Of a stretch of 42,211 bases of DNA, positions 1-8,028 are shown piece by piece. Location of the stretch: contig PBWV01000043.1 in the NCBI GenBank assembly GCA_002728255.1, positions 29,532 to 71,742 on the forward strand, given 5' to 3'. The stretch's first letter is position 1; every line of letters begins with the position of its first letter. Below the pieces are notes generated by a model. It was not told the DNA's origin. It saw only the letters and a program-made list of their open reading frames with translations, and made no database searches. The stretch comes from Rhodospirillaceae bacterium (lineage in GTDB: Bacteria; Pseudomonadota; Alphaproteobacteria; UBA7887). The translations under genes were made by a program, and so were the position numbers.

Positions 1-942
1 GCTCGGGGCCGTTATCCCGCTGTCGTCCTATTTCTTGAGGTGAATACCTCAGATGTAGACGTCAATGTTCACCCAAGTAAGGCCGAAGTGCGGTTTCGTG
101 ATCCCAGAGAAGTAAGAGGATTGATTATTGGTGCCTTGGGGCACGCTCTTGATTCGGAGGGCATCAGATCTTCATCAGAAATTTCCAATGCTGCTTTAAG
201 CGCAATGCATTCGGACACGATGGGGGTCCCAAGAACACTGGGTGTAACGTCTAACAGGGAGGGCTTGCCGAATCTTGTAGATGCTGCCAATAATTTTCTT
301 GCCCGCCCCTCATCCAGGGATATGGTGGAAACCCAAGGGCCCAGTCTGGAAGAGGTAAGGAGCTTTCCCTTAGGTGCTGCCTTGGGCCAGGTCAACGATA
401 CATACATAATTGCACAGACAGAGAGTGGTTTAATAATCGTTGACCAGCATGCGGCCCACGAAAGGTTGGTGTATGAACAAATGAAGATGGAACTGGAGGA
501 TAGCGGCGTAGCACGGCAGTTGCTTTTAATTCCGGAGGTTGTGGAACTTGGGCCGGAACGTGCCACCCAATTGTGCTCGCGTGCCTCTCAGTTGGCAGAA
601 TTGGGACTTGTCATAGAGCCATTTGGGGAAGGCGCTATATTAGTTAGGGAGACGCCTGCAATACTGGGGGAGACTGACAGTAGCGGGTTAGTGCATCAAT
701 TATCAGAGGCCTTAGAAAACTTCATGGATACCGTTTCTCTAAGGGCGCGGCTCGATGAAGTATGCAGTACTATGGCATGCCATGGCAGTGTTCGGGCTGG
801 TCGGAGACTTAATATTGCTGAGATGAATGCGCTGCTGCGCGAGATGGAGCGTACTCCCCGGTCCGGTCAATGTAACCATGGGCGTCCAACATATATTGAT
901 TTGAAACTGACAGATATAGATCGTCTTTTTGGTCGTCGATAG
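1..942 (+). CDS. mutL: DNA mismatch repair protein MutL, C-terminal part
   Basis: The reading frame is open from base 1, so the gene begins outside the window; about 313 C-terminal residues are visible. MutL couples MutS mismatch recognition to strand processing. The first visible residues include VNVHPSKAEVRF, the end of the N-terminal ATPase/transducer domain. A variable linker follows, then the C-terminal dimerisation domain starting near LGAALGQVNDTYII. That domain carries DQHAAHERLVYE, which fits the metal-binding endonuclease pattern DQHAxxExxxxE, plus ACHGSVRAG and CNHGRPT near the end. The last is the usual C-P-H-G-R-P motif with N instead of P. The endonuclease motif suggests a nicking MutL, as in bacteria without MutH (family knowledge). 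It converges with rsmD, with 9 bases between the stops. Confidence 0.96.
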   Translation, partial: ARGRYPAVVLFLEVNTSDVDVNVHPSKAEVRFRDPREVRGLIIGALGHALDSEGIRSSSEISNAALSAMHSDTMGVPRTLGVTSNREGLPNLVDAANNFLARPSSRDMVETQGPSLEEVRSFPLGAALGQVNDTYIIAQTESGLIIVDQHAAHERLVYEQMKMELEDSGVARQLLLIPEVVELGPERATQLCSRASQLAELGLVIEPFGEGAILVRETPAILGETDSSGLVHQLSEALENFMDTVSLRARLDEVCSTMACHGSVRAGRRLNIAEMNALLREMERTPRSGQCNHGRPTYIDLKLTDIDRLFGRR

Positions 943-951
943 GTGTTAGTT

Positions 952-1515
952 CTATGAGTTCTCGTTGGTAAGAAACCAGAACCCGCTATTCCCATACTCT
1001 CTATACTCTAGTTGTTGAAGGTGATGCGGGATGTGGAGTTTCTTCTTTGAAGGTGTTTCCACGATGACTAAAGCGTGGAGTGGAACCCATCCACTATAAA
1101 GCAACGCCCTGAGCGCGGTTTCAGCTAAGTTGGTGTTATAGGGCGGGTCCAGAAAGATAAGGGTTGGGTTGATTAACGGAGATCCAGGCTTTGTCGCGTC
1201 TTTGTGGAGAACTCTAGTGGTTGTCTGAGCGCCGAGCAATTTAATGTTGTTCTGGAGTAGAGCTATTGATTCGCAATCATTGTCGATGAAGAGTACGCTT
1301 GCGGCGCCGCGTGATAAACACTCTAGGCCTAGAGCGCCTGTACCGGCGAAAGTATCTAGAACTGTGCTATCCAAGATAGGCCATTTAGTATAAATTGGAG
1401 AGTGAGACAATATGTCAAAAAGGGCAGATTTTGCTCTATCCCCTGTCGGCCTAATGGGCAAGCGTTTTAATGGATGTAGCTTTCTCCCGCGCCACTTGCC
1501 ACCGACAATTTTCAT
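952..1515 (-). CDS. rsmD: 16S rRNA (guanine(966)-N(2))-methyltransferase RsmD
   Basis: A 187-residue class I SAM-dependent methyltransferase that methylates G966 of 16S rRNA during 30S assembly. It starts MKIVGGKWRGRKL, typical of the family. SAM motif I is LDTFAGTGALGLE near residue 50. The catalytic motif LDPPYNTN sits near residue 120, the DPPY form expected for N2-guanine methylation. Length matches the family. Its ATG overlaps the stop of the upstream pseudouridine synthase in an ATGA arrangement, so the two are probably translated together from one minus-strand transcript. I see no defects. Confidence 0.95.
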   Translation of the reverse strand: MKIVGGKWRGRKLHPLKRLPIRPTGDRAKSALFDILSHSPIYTKWPILDSTVLDTFAGTGALGLECLSRGAASVLFIDNDCESIALLQNNIKLLGAQTTTRVLHKDATKPGSPLINPTLIFLDPPYNTNLAETALRALLYSGWVPLHALVIVETPSKKKLHIPHHLQQLEYREYGNSGFWFLTNENS

Positions 1516-2222
1516 TGTGAACCATATGGTAACTTTTTATCCATGCCTATAACTTCATGTAAAGTGCCGGGAGCTAGAGAGCCAAGAGAGAACTGTCCAT
1601 AGCTCACTCGGATTAGACGATTTACCCGAAGGTTGATTGTTGCAAGGGCATGGCGAATTTCGCGGTTTTTACCTTCCTTGAGGGCAATCGAGAGCCAGGC
1701 ATTCGCGCCCACCTGCCGATCTAGGTGTGCGTGGATTGGCCCATAGTGCACCTTGCCCACGGTAATGCCCCGTTTTAGCTCTGCTAAGGCGCTTTTTTTT
1801 ACTAGTCCATACACTCTCGCCTTGTAGGTTCTGGTTAAGCCTGTACGCGGGAGTTCCATCTTTCGAGCTAATTCGCCGTCATTGGTTAGTAGTAAGAGGC
1901 CTTCGGAATTTATGTCTAGGCGGCCGATTGATATCACTCGGGGTAAGGTGGTGGGCAAGGTTTGAAAAATATTGGGGCGTCCTTGGGGATCGTTATGGGT
2001 TGTTAAAAACCCTACACGCTTGTGATAGCGCCACAACCGGGTGCCTTCTGGTTCGCCAAGAAGTTTCCCATCAACTTTAATTTTACATGAGTCGGAAACA
2101 TTGGTCGCGGGGCTAGTTAATTTGGTTCCATTTACGATGACCCGGCCTTGGCTAATCCATTTTTCTGCATCTCTTCGTGAGCAGAGGCCGCTCCGGGCCA
2201 TTCGTTTTGCTATACGTTCCAT
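1512..2222 (-). CDS. RsuA/RluB-family rRNA pseudouridine synthase
   Basis: A 236-residue pseudouridine synthase acting on rRNA. The N-terminal S4 RNA-binding domain reads ERIAKRMARSGLCSRRDAEKW. The catalytic domain has GRLDINSEGLLLLTNDGELA, whose Asp in GRLD is the expected nucleophile, and later GKNREIRHAL. I chose the ATG at 2222 because it begins directly at the S4 domain, is preceded by a GGTAAGGG Shine-Dalgarno-like stretch, and lies just after the upstream gene's stop. A longer frame reaching 2318 would overlap that gene heavily and adds 32 non-homologous residues. RluB (23S U2605) is the most likely assignment, but RsuA, RluE and RluF share these motifs, so no symbol is given. Confidence 0.92.
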   Translation of the reverse strand: MERIAKRMARSGLCSRRDAEKWISQGRVIVNGTKLTSPATNVSDSCKIKVDGKLLGEPEGTRLWRYHKRVGFLTTHNDPQGRPNIFQTLPTTLPRVISIGRLDINSEGLLLLTNDGELARKMELPRTGLTRTYKARVYGLVKKSALAELKRGITVGKVHYGPIHAHLDRQVGANAWLSIALKEGKNREIRHALATINLRVNRLIRVSYGQFSLGSLAPGTLHEVIGMDKKLPYGSQ

Positions 2223-2226
2223 GCCC

Positions 2227-2958
2227 TTACCGTCTTGGAGTGCAGGCTGAGACAAAGGCTTTGAATAGCTTCCTATCACCCTCTGAGATGTGAAATTCGG
2301 GATGCCATTGGACCCCAAGACAGAAGGGGTGGAGAGGCGATTCTATCCCCTCAATTATTCCGTCTGGAGCGTAAGCATTTTGTTTTGCGGTGGGCCCGGG
2401 ATAGGCAACAGCCTGATGATGGGCACTGTTTACGCTCATCTCAGTTACGCCCACTATTTTATGGAGCAATGTTCCTTCTATAATTTTTATTCCGTGACCT
2501 GCTTCATTTCTTGGGTTTTCCTGTTCATGTTGAAGGGTCTGAAATGGACAGTCTGGTATATGCTGAATTAATTGTCCTCCAAGGGCAACAGCAAGGAGTT
2601 GCTCGCCGCCGCAGATGCCAAATATGGGGAGTTCGTGTTTTAGGCATTGCCTAGTTATGCTGAGCTCGAAGTCTGTGCGTTCCTTTTTTGTGGTTGTATA
2701 AGGTGAGAGTGCATTATCACCAAATAGTTTTGGATCAATATCAAAGGCTCCGCCTGTTATGAGGAGGCCATCTATGAGCTCTGAGCAGTAGTGGACAAGT
2801 TCCAAGTTATTAGGCAATCCCAGGGGGATGCCGCCAGCTGCGGCAATTGCCTGCATATAGTTCTCACGGATCGCGTACCATGGGAATTTGGAGTACGTCG
2901 GGTCAGTTTCTCGGTCGAGAGTGACACCGATCAAGGGTTTGTGACTGCGGTTTAGCAT
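2227..2958 (-). CDS. Peptidase C26 / gamma-glutamyl-gamma-aminobutyrate hydrolase-like amidohydrolase
   Basis: A 243-residue class I glutamine-amidotransferase-fold hydrolase related to PuuD, which cleaves gamma-glutamyl-GABA in putrescine breakdown. It starts with HKPLIGVTLDRE. LLITGGAFDIDP precedes the nucleophile elbow FGICGGEQLLAVALGG (Cys nucleophile). The His-Glu pair is in WHPEFH near the C terminus. PuuD proper has GICRG at the elbow and this one has GICGG, so the substrate may differ. Its stop lies 4 bases before the pseudouridine synthase start, placing an amidohydrolase at the head of an rRNA-modification operon. No putrescine genes are adjacent. The fold is certain; the substrate is inference. 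Confidence 0.85.
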   Translation of the reverse strand: MLNRSHKPLIGVTLDRETDPTYSKFPWYAIRENYMQAIAAAGGIPLGLPNNLELVHYCSELIDGLLITGGAFDIDPKLFGDNALSPYTTTKKERTDFELSITRQCLKHELPIFGICGGEQLLAVALGGQLIQHIPDCPFQTLQHEQENPRNEAGHGIKIIEGTLLHKIVGVTEMSVNSAHHQAVAYPGPTAKQNAYAPDGIIEGIESPLHPFCLGVQWHPEFHISEGDRKLFKAFVSACTPRR

Positions 2959-3041
2959 AGCCGCTAGGATATTATTCTATGGCCTCCTTCGCAATGACAT
3001 AGGGCTTGACCCAGTCTACTTTTGATATACATGCTGGTTTA

Positions 3042-3488
3042 ATGGAGATGGATTTCATGGAATATGCACTAGCGCAGGCAAGCGCCGCAGCTGAAAGGGG
3101 CGAGGTCCCGGTGGGCGCAGTTGTAGTTGACCCGGCGGGTAGCTTAGTAGCCGCTTCGGGCAATAGGGTTGAGGAGTTGAATGATCCTACAGCACATGCG
3201 GAAGTGCTTGCTATCCGCAAGGCTGCCGGGATGAGCGGAAGCCCGCGTCTAGTTGGGTATTCTCTTTATGTCACTTTGGAGCCTTGTGCGATGTGTGCTC
3301 AGGCTATTTCTCTTGCCCGAATTAAGCGTGTGTATTTTGGTGCTTCGGATGAAAAGTCGGGCGCAGTTGAGAATGGGGTGAGGTTGTATAATGACCCAAG
3401 TTGCCATCACATACCCGAAGTATACGGCGGGATAAACGCCGCAAAGGCCAAAGTCTTACTAAGAGATTTTTTTCGTGTAAGACGGTAA
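3042..3488 (+). CDS. tadA: tRNA-specific adenosine deaminase TadA
   Basis: A 148-residue cytidine/deoxycytidylate-deaminase-fold enzyme that converts A34 to inosine in tRNA-Arg(ACG). Zinc and catalytic motifs are HAEVLAIRKAA (His ligand plus catalytic Glu) and PCAMCAQAI (two Cys ligands). The N-terminal MEYALAQASAAAERGEVPVGAVVV is characteristic. Translation likely starts at the ATG at 3042 or at 3051; the frame can be extended to a TTG at 3006, but that TTG lies in a possible promoter -35 sequence. It diverges from the peptidase C26 gene. A cytosine/guanine deaminase is the only reasonable alternative, and the TadA-like spacing argues against it. Confidence 0.93.
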   Translation: MEMDFMEYALAQASAAAERGEVPVGAVVVDPAGSLVAASGNRVEELNDPTAHAEVLAIRKAAGMSGSPRLVGYSLYVTLEPCAMCAQAISLARIKRVYFGASDEKSGAVENGVRLYNDPSCHHIPEVYGGINAAKAKVLLRDFFRVRR

Positions 3489-3531
3489 TCAATTAACCTC
3501 ATGCAGAATGGAGGGTGATATGCTTGCCCGA

Positions 3532-4764
3532 TTAGGCATATGTCCTTACATCGTCAATAACCTTTCCGTCGTTCTGCAGAGATTCCAACTGCTCTAGGAT
3601 GACCTCACCTTTTATTTTACAGATTGCTTGCAAGCTTTTGGCAATTTCGCTTTTGAGGTCTTCGCTCGGCTGAGGGACCTCACAATGAAGGGTCATGAAG
3701 TCAACGTGGTCTTGATTGTCCACAACGAGCCGTGCCCGACTGATTTCCACATGTCGTTCTACAACTTGTGCGATTTGCTTAGGGTGAATAAACATCCCTT
3801 TAACCTTCGTTGTTTGATCCGCCCTTCCCATCCATCCCTTAATACGAGAATTAGTTCTGCCGCATGGACTTAGACCAGGCAACAGAGTAGAAAGATCCCC
3901 CGTTGCGAATCGGATTAGGGGATAATCAGGGTTTAAAGATGTTACTACTATTTCGCCTACCTCCCCTTCTGGTACTGGGGTTCCGGTCCCCGGCCGGACT
4001 ATTTCTAGTATTATGTCTTCATCGACTATCATCCCGTCAATGGCAGATGATTCGTAAGCGATAAGTCCAATATCTGCGGTTCCATAGGACTGAAGCACCT
4101 GGATATCTTTTTGCTGGAAGTATTTTCTGAGACTAGGCGGGAGTGCTTCGCCACCGACTGCGCCATGGGTGATAGATGAGACGTCGAGGTCCATAGACCC
4201 AGCCTTCTCCAGCAAGATTCGCAAAAATGAAGGGGTGCCAACATATTTTGTTGGTCTAACTTTGCTAATTACCTCAACTTGTTGCTCGGTGTTTCCAATC
4301 CCAGCAGGTATTACTGTGCAGCCACACGCATGTGCTCCAGCCTCCATCATATGTCCCGCAGGTGTGAGGTGATAAGCGAAAGTATTATGAACTAGGTCAC
4401 CTTTCCGAAAACCGGCGGCATGCAGGGCGCGGCCCATCCGCCAAAAATCCCCTCTTTTTTTACCGGGTTCAAAAATTGGGCCAGGGGAACAAAAAACCCA
4501 GCTCAATTCGCCATATTGTGCAGAAGATAAGCCTCCGAAAGGAGGGTTTTTTGTCTGTCGGGCGGTTAATTCAGATTTCCGGATGATAGGCAATGTGGCC
4601 AAGGTTTCCCTCGAACTAATTTCCACAGGATCGATTTCAGAGAGAAGTTTTGCCCACCCGGGTGCGTTATTTTTAACGAAGTTTATGTGATTAGGAAGCG
4701 CGCTGAAAAGGGCTGTCTCGCGTTCTTGCGGGTTACGCCTTTCCAGTTTATCGTAATATTCCAT
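3532..4764 (-). CDS. PaaK-like phenylacetate/benzoate-type CoA ligase with divergent ATP loop
   Basis: A 410-residue member of the PaaK branch of adenylate-forming CoA ligases. It starts MEYYDKLERRNPQERE, a typical PaaK N terminus, so the ATG at 4764 is preferred over one 15 bases upstream. Conserved late motifs are SYGTADIGLIAYES, FATGDLS, GWMGRADQTTKVKGMFIHPKQI, and the C-terminal NDGKVIDDVR with the adenylation lysine. The canonical phosphate loop SSGTTGKP is missing; FCSPGPIFEPGKKRGD occupies its place. The gene diverges from boxC-boxB, which need an aryl-CoA substrate, so activation of benzoate or a related acid is the natural inference. It is not a standard benzoate-CoA ligase, and the substrate cannot be read from sequence. 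Confidence 0.82.
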   Translation of the reverse strand: MEYYDKLERRNPQERETALFSALPNHINFVKNNAPGWAKLLSEIDPVEISSRETLATLPIIRKSELTARQTKNPPFGGLSSAQYGELSWVFCSPGPIFEPGKKRGDFWRMGRALHAAGFRKGDLVHNTFAYHLTPAGHMMEAGAHACGCTVIPAGIGNTEQQVEVISKVRPTKYVGTPSFLRILLEKAGSMDLDVSSITHGAVGGEALPPSLRKYFQQKDIQVLQSYGTADIGLIAYESSAIDGMIVDEDIILEIVRPGTGTPVPEGEVGEIVVTSLNPDYPLIRFATGDLSTLLPGLSPCGRTNSRIKGWMGRADQTTKVKGMFIHPKQIAQVVERHVEISRARLVVDNQDHVDFMTLHCEVPQPSEDLKSEIAKSLQAICKIKGEVILEQLESLQNDGKVIDDVRTYA

Positions 4765-4911
4765 GATAAGTCCTTCCATACATTAGTTCCGCAAGTTATT
4801 AAACCAACCATAACACTTCTTTTTAGCTTATCGTAGCTCCTGGGTTATGGTATTTCCTCAACTAACTTACCTCGTGCATAGGTATAGCATGCGAAAAGTT
4901 TTAGCATCGGG

Positions 4912-4919
4912 AAAGGAGG
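4912..4919 (+). promoter_or_regulatory. Strong Shine-Dalgarno sequence that fixes the boxC start
   Basis: AAAGGAGG lies 8 bases before the GTG at 4928. It is a near-perfect anti-16S match, whereas the upstream in-frame start candidates at 4847 and 4889 have none, so it decides the boxC start and suggests high expression. Confidence 0.7.
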
Positions 4920-4927
4920 ACTTACTA

Positions 4928-6568
4928 GTGGAAGATTCCGTGGTCGACTTTCAGACAGCGCCAGAGGATTATCAACATTGGCAGCTTTTGGTTGAACCTC
5001 CCCTTGCAACTCTATTCATGAATGTTAAGGAGGATGGCGGCCTGGGGTCAGGTTATGAACTAAAACTGAATTCTTATGATTTAGGGGTGGATATTGAACT
5101 TCATGATGCCATACAGAGGTTGCGATTCGAACATCCAAATGTTGGCGCAATAATCATAACTTCAGCGAAGCCGCGGGTATTTTCATCCGGGGCAAATATA
5201 AAAATGCTGGCCTCTGCTACCCACGCTGCGAAGGTCAATTTCTGCAAATTTACGAATGAGACGCGATGCGCGATGGAACAAGCGACGGCGCTCTCGGGCC
5301 AGTCGTATATTGCGGCGCTGAATGGAGCTGCATCAGGAGGCGGATATGAACTCGCGTTGTCCTGTGAGCATATAATTTTGATAGATGATGGTTCGTCGCG
5401 AGTAGCATTACCGGAACTTCCATTGCTTGGGGTCCTTCCGGCGACGGGTGGTCTAACCCGACTTGTGGATAAGCGTAAAATAAGACGTGATTACGCTGAC
5501 ATTCTTTGCACTACGGCGGAGGGCATAGGTGGAAAAAGGGCAGTCGATTGGGGTCTTGTTGATGAATTGACGGTGCCCTCCAAACTTGAGGAGGCAGCAG
5601 TATCCCGGGCGCGTTTGTTGGTTGGGGATGAGGACCGAACAAACCGGAAAGGGGTAGGATTGACCCCCTTATCTAGAAAATTTGGCGAGGACAAGTTAGA
5701 ATATAGCCATTTGAGTATAGAACTTAATTCTACGACGTCTGTAGCTACCTTCACCATTTGTGGTCCAGAGAACCCATGTCCTGTTGAGTGGGAAGAGGCT
5801 CTTACGCAAGGACCTCTATTTTGGCCTCTTCAACTGGTCCGGGAACTCGACGATGCCATCCTTCATTTAAGAACAAACCGGCCCGATATTAGTTGCTGGG
5901 TTTTTAAGGTTTCTGGGACAGCGGAACTACTCAATAGCTACGACTCTTTCCTATTAGCCGAGCCTGACAATTGGTTCAGTAGGGAGATCAGACTATTCTG
6001 GGTTCGCACACTAAAACGGCTCGATGTAACTTCTCGGAGTTTAATATCCGTCATTGATAGTAGTTCCGGTTTTTCTGGCACTCTGTTTGATCTGGCACTT
6101 GCTTGCGACCGTATATACATGTTGGATGAAAAGGATGTCTGTTCTATTGGGGTGAATGAAATGAACTTTGGTGGGCTTCCGATGGCAAATGGCCTGAGTC
6201 GGTTAGAGAACCGATTTATGCAGGACCAGGAGTCTTTGGGGAAGGTACGTCGACGGGTGGGTGAAAAAATCTGGGCCGGTGACGCTAGCCAATTGGGGTT
6301 AGTTACTAGCTGTCCAGATGAAATAGACTGGGACGAAGAGTTAAGGTTAGCAATCGAGGAGCGGTCCAGTTTTTCTGGTGATGCTTTGACTGGCCTTGAA
6401 GCAAATTTGCGCTTTTCAGGCCCGGAAACAATAGAGACGAAAATATTTGGAAGACTCTCGGCGTGGCAAAACTGGGTTTTTCAGCGGCCAAATGCCGCAG
6501 GGGATGAGGGGGCGCTTCGTAGATATGGAACCGGGAAACGGCCGATTTTTGATCGAAAACGGGTATAG
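4928..6568 (+). CDS. boxC: 2,3-epoxybenzoyl-CoA dihydrolase (benzoyl-CoA-dihydrodiol lyase) BoxC
   Basis: A 546-residue double-crotonase enzyme that hydrolytically opens the ring of 2,3-epoxybenzoyl-CoA in the aerobic benzoyl-CoA pathway. The N-terminal crotonase domain has VFSSGANIKMLA and NGAASGGGYELALSC (oxyanion hole and active-site region), and a second crotonase-like half follows with FSGTLFDLALACDRIYM. Length fits the family. The frame extends upstream to 4847, but the GTG at 4928 is preceded by AAAGGAGG at ideal spacing, the best ribosome binding site in the neighbourhood, and yields the family-like start EDSVVDFQTAPEDYQHW. boxB starts 6 bases after its stop. No boxA reductase is adjacent. 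Confidence 0.95.
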   Translation: MEDSVVDFQTAPEDYQHWQLLVEPPLATLFMNVKEDGGLGSGYELKLNSYDLGVDIELHDAIQRLRFEHPNVGAIIITSAKPRVFSSGANIKMLASATHAAKVNFCKFTNETRCAMEQATALSGQSYIAALNGAASGGGYELALSCEHIILIDDGSSRVALPELPLLGVLPATGGLTRLVDKRKIRRDYADILCTTAEGIGGKRAVDWGLVDELTVPSKLEEAAVSRARLLVGDEDRTNRKGVGLTPLSRKFGEDKLEYSHLSIELNSTTSVATFTICGPENPCPVEWEEALTQGPLFWPLQLVRELDDAILHLRTNRPDISCWVFKVSGTAELLNSYDSFLLAEPDNWFSREIRLFWVRTLKRLDVTSRSLISVIDSSSGFSGTLFDLALACDRIYMLDEKDVCSIGVNEMNFGGLPMANGLSRLENRFMQDQESLGKVRRRVGEKIWAGDASQLGLVTSCPDEIDWDEELRLAIEERSSFSGDALTGLEANLRFSGPETIETKIFGRLSAWQNWVFQRPNAAGDEGALRRYGTGKRPIFDRKRV

Positions 6569-6574
6569 AAAGCA

Positions 6575-7987
6575 GTGACGATAGACTACAACGAGAAAAT
6601 CCCGAATAACGTTGATTTGGCTAGCGATCGGCGCCTGCAAAGAGCTCTGGAAGGCTGGCAACCAAGTTTTTTGGATTGGTGGAGGGAGCGGGGGCCTAAG
6701 GGCTTTCATGATAATGAAGTGTATCTCCGTACGGCCATTAGCATTGAACCCGGTGGATGGGCTCATTTTGATCATGTTCGAATGCCAGAGTACAGATGGG
6801 GCATTTTTCTTGCTCCACCAGAGGATAATAGGGTCATCGGTTTTGGAGCAAATAAGGGTGAAGCCGTTTGGACGCAAATTCCTGGAGAATATAGGGCAGA
6901 TCTCCGTAGGCTGATTGTTACACAGGCAGATACAGAACCGGCTTCAGTCGAGCAGCAATGCTTGCTTGGGCACAGCGCTCCCTCCCTATATGATTTACGC
7001 AACCTGTTTCAGGTTAATGTTGAAGAGGGGCGACATCTGTGGGCAATGGTTTATTTGCTTCATGCTTATTTTGGTAGAGATGGAAGAGATGAGGCGGCTT
7101 TGGCTTTGGAGCGTCATTCTGGCAATGCGGATCGTCCCCGCATTCTTGGGGCCTTTAATGAAGCTACGGCAGACTGGCTGGCATTTTTCATGTTTACGTA
7201 TTTTACTGATAGGGATGGAAAATACCAGTTGGCCTCATTGGCGGAATCAGCCTTTGACCCATTAGCTAGGACTTGCCGCTTTATGCTGACGGAAGAAGCT
7301 CACCATATGTTTGTTGGTGAAAGTGGAGTAAAGAGGGTGATAGCGCGGACAGCGGAAGTGATGAGAAGTCATGACACAGAGGATGTTCGCGAGCTTGGTG
7401 TGATTGATCTAACTACAATCCAGAAATACATTAATTTTCACTATTCTGTATCCTTAGATTTATTTGGTGGGGAGATGTCTACTAACGCTGCGGCGTATTT
7501 TGAGTCGGGGCTGAAAGGGCGGTTTAATGAGAAAAAAATAGATGATGATCACAGTCTAAAACAAGATGTAGTGCGAGTGCCTAAATGGGTCGATGGCGGG
7601 CCTGGCTCGGTTGAAGTGCCAGCAATTAATGGGCTTAATGAGCGTTTACGTAGGGATTTTATCTCTGACTGTAACCGTGGTCTAGATCGGTGGAACAAAG
7701 TTTTGGAAGAACATGGGATTGCAAAGAAACTGTGTCTTCCCCACCATGCGTTTAATCGAAAGATTGGAGAGTTTTCCAGCTACAGTGTTGCGCCTGACGG
7801 AACGCCTGTTAGCGAGGAGGAGTGGAGCTCTCGTCATGCGGAGTGGCTCCCAACGATTGAGGATGAAAGCTTTGTGGCTAGCTTGATGAAGCCTTGTTTT
7901 GAAATCGGGAAAGTAGCGTCATGGATTACGCCACCGCATCGTGGAATAAATGGGCGTCCTGGGGATTATGAATATGTCAGGTTATGA
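6575..7987 (+). CDS. boxB: Benzoyl-CoA 2,3-epoxidase oxygenase component BoxB
   Basis: A 470-residue ferritin-like di-iron oxygenase that, with electrons from reductase BoxA, converts benzoyl-CoA to its 2,3-epoxide. The N terminus NEKIPNNVDLASDRRLQRALE and LDWWRERGP are diagnostic. Di-iron ligand motifs are present: NVEEGRHLWAM (ExxH) in one helix and LTEEAHHMFVGE (ExxHH) in a later one, with an Asp in ATADWLAFF between. The enzyme therefore looks catalytically intact. It starts with GTG 6 bases after boxC and is clearly co-transcribed. The gene pair ends without boxA or a box regulator; accA converges from the other side 41 bases later. The electron donor must be encoded elsewhere or replaced. 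Confidence 0.96.
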   Translation: MTIDYNEKIPNNVDLASDRRLQRALEGWQPSFLDWWRERGPKGFHDNEVYLRTAISIEPGGWAHFDHVRMPEYRWGIFLAPPEDNRVIGFGANKGEAVWTQIPGEYRADLRRLIVTQADTEPASVEQQCLLGHSAPSLYDLRNLFQVNVEEGRHLWAMVYLLHAYFGRDGRDEAALALERHSGNADRPRILGAFNEATADWLAFFMFTYFTDRDGKYQLASLAESAFDPLARTCRFMLTEEAHHMFVGESGVKRVIARTAEVMRSHDTEDVRELGVIDLTTIQKYINFHYSVSLDLFGGEMSTNAAAYFESGLKGRFNEKKIDDDHSLKQDVVRVPKWVDGGPGSVEVPAINGLNERLRRDFISDCNRGLDRWNKVLEEHGIAKKLCLPHHAFNRKIGEFSSYSVAPDGTPVSEEEWSSRHAEWLPTIEDESFVASLMKPCFEIGKVASWITPPHRGINGRPGDYEYVRL

Positions 7988-8028
7988 CCCTATCTGGTAG
8001 CAAAGATTACAAGTGCTCAAATACGAAT

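Noticed and set aside
69-566. 165-residue minus-strand open frame inside mutL
   Set aside because: It is antisense to a clearly conserved MutL frame and has no recognisable motif.
2290-2571. 93-residue plus-strand open frame over the amidohydrolase gene
   Set aside because: It is antisense to a conserved peptidase C26 frame.
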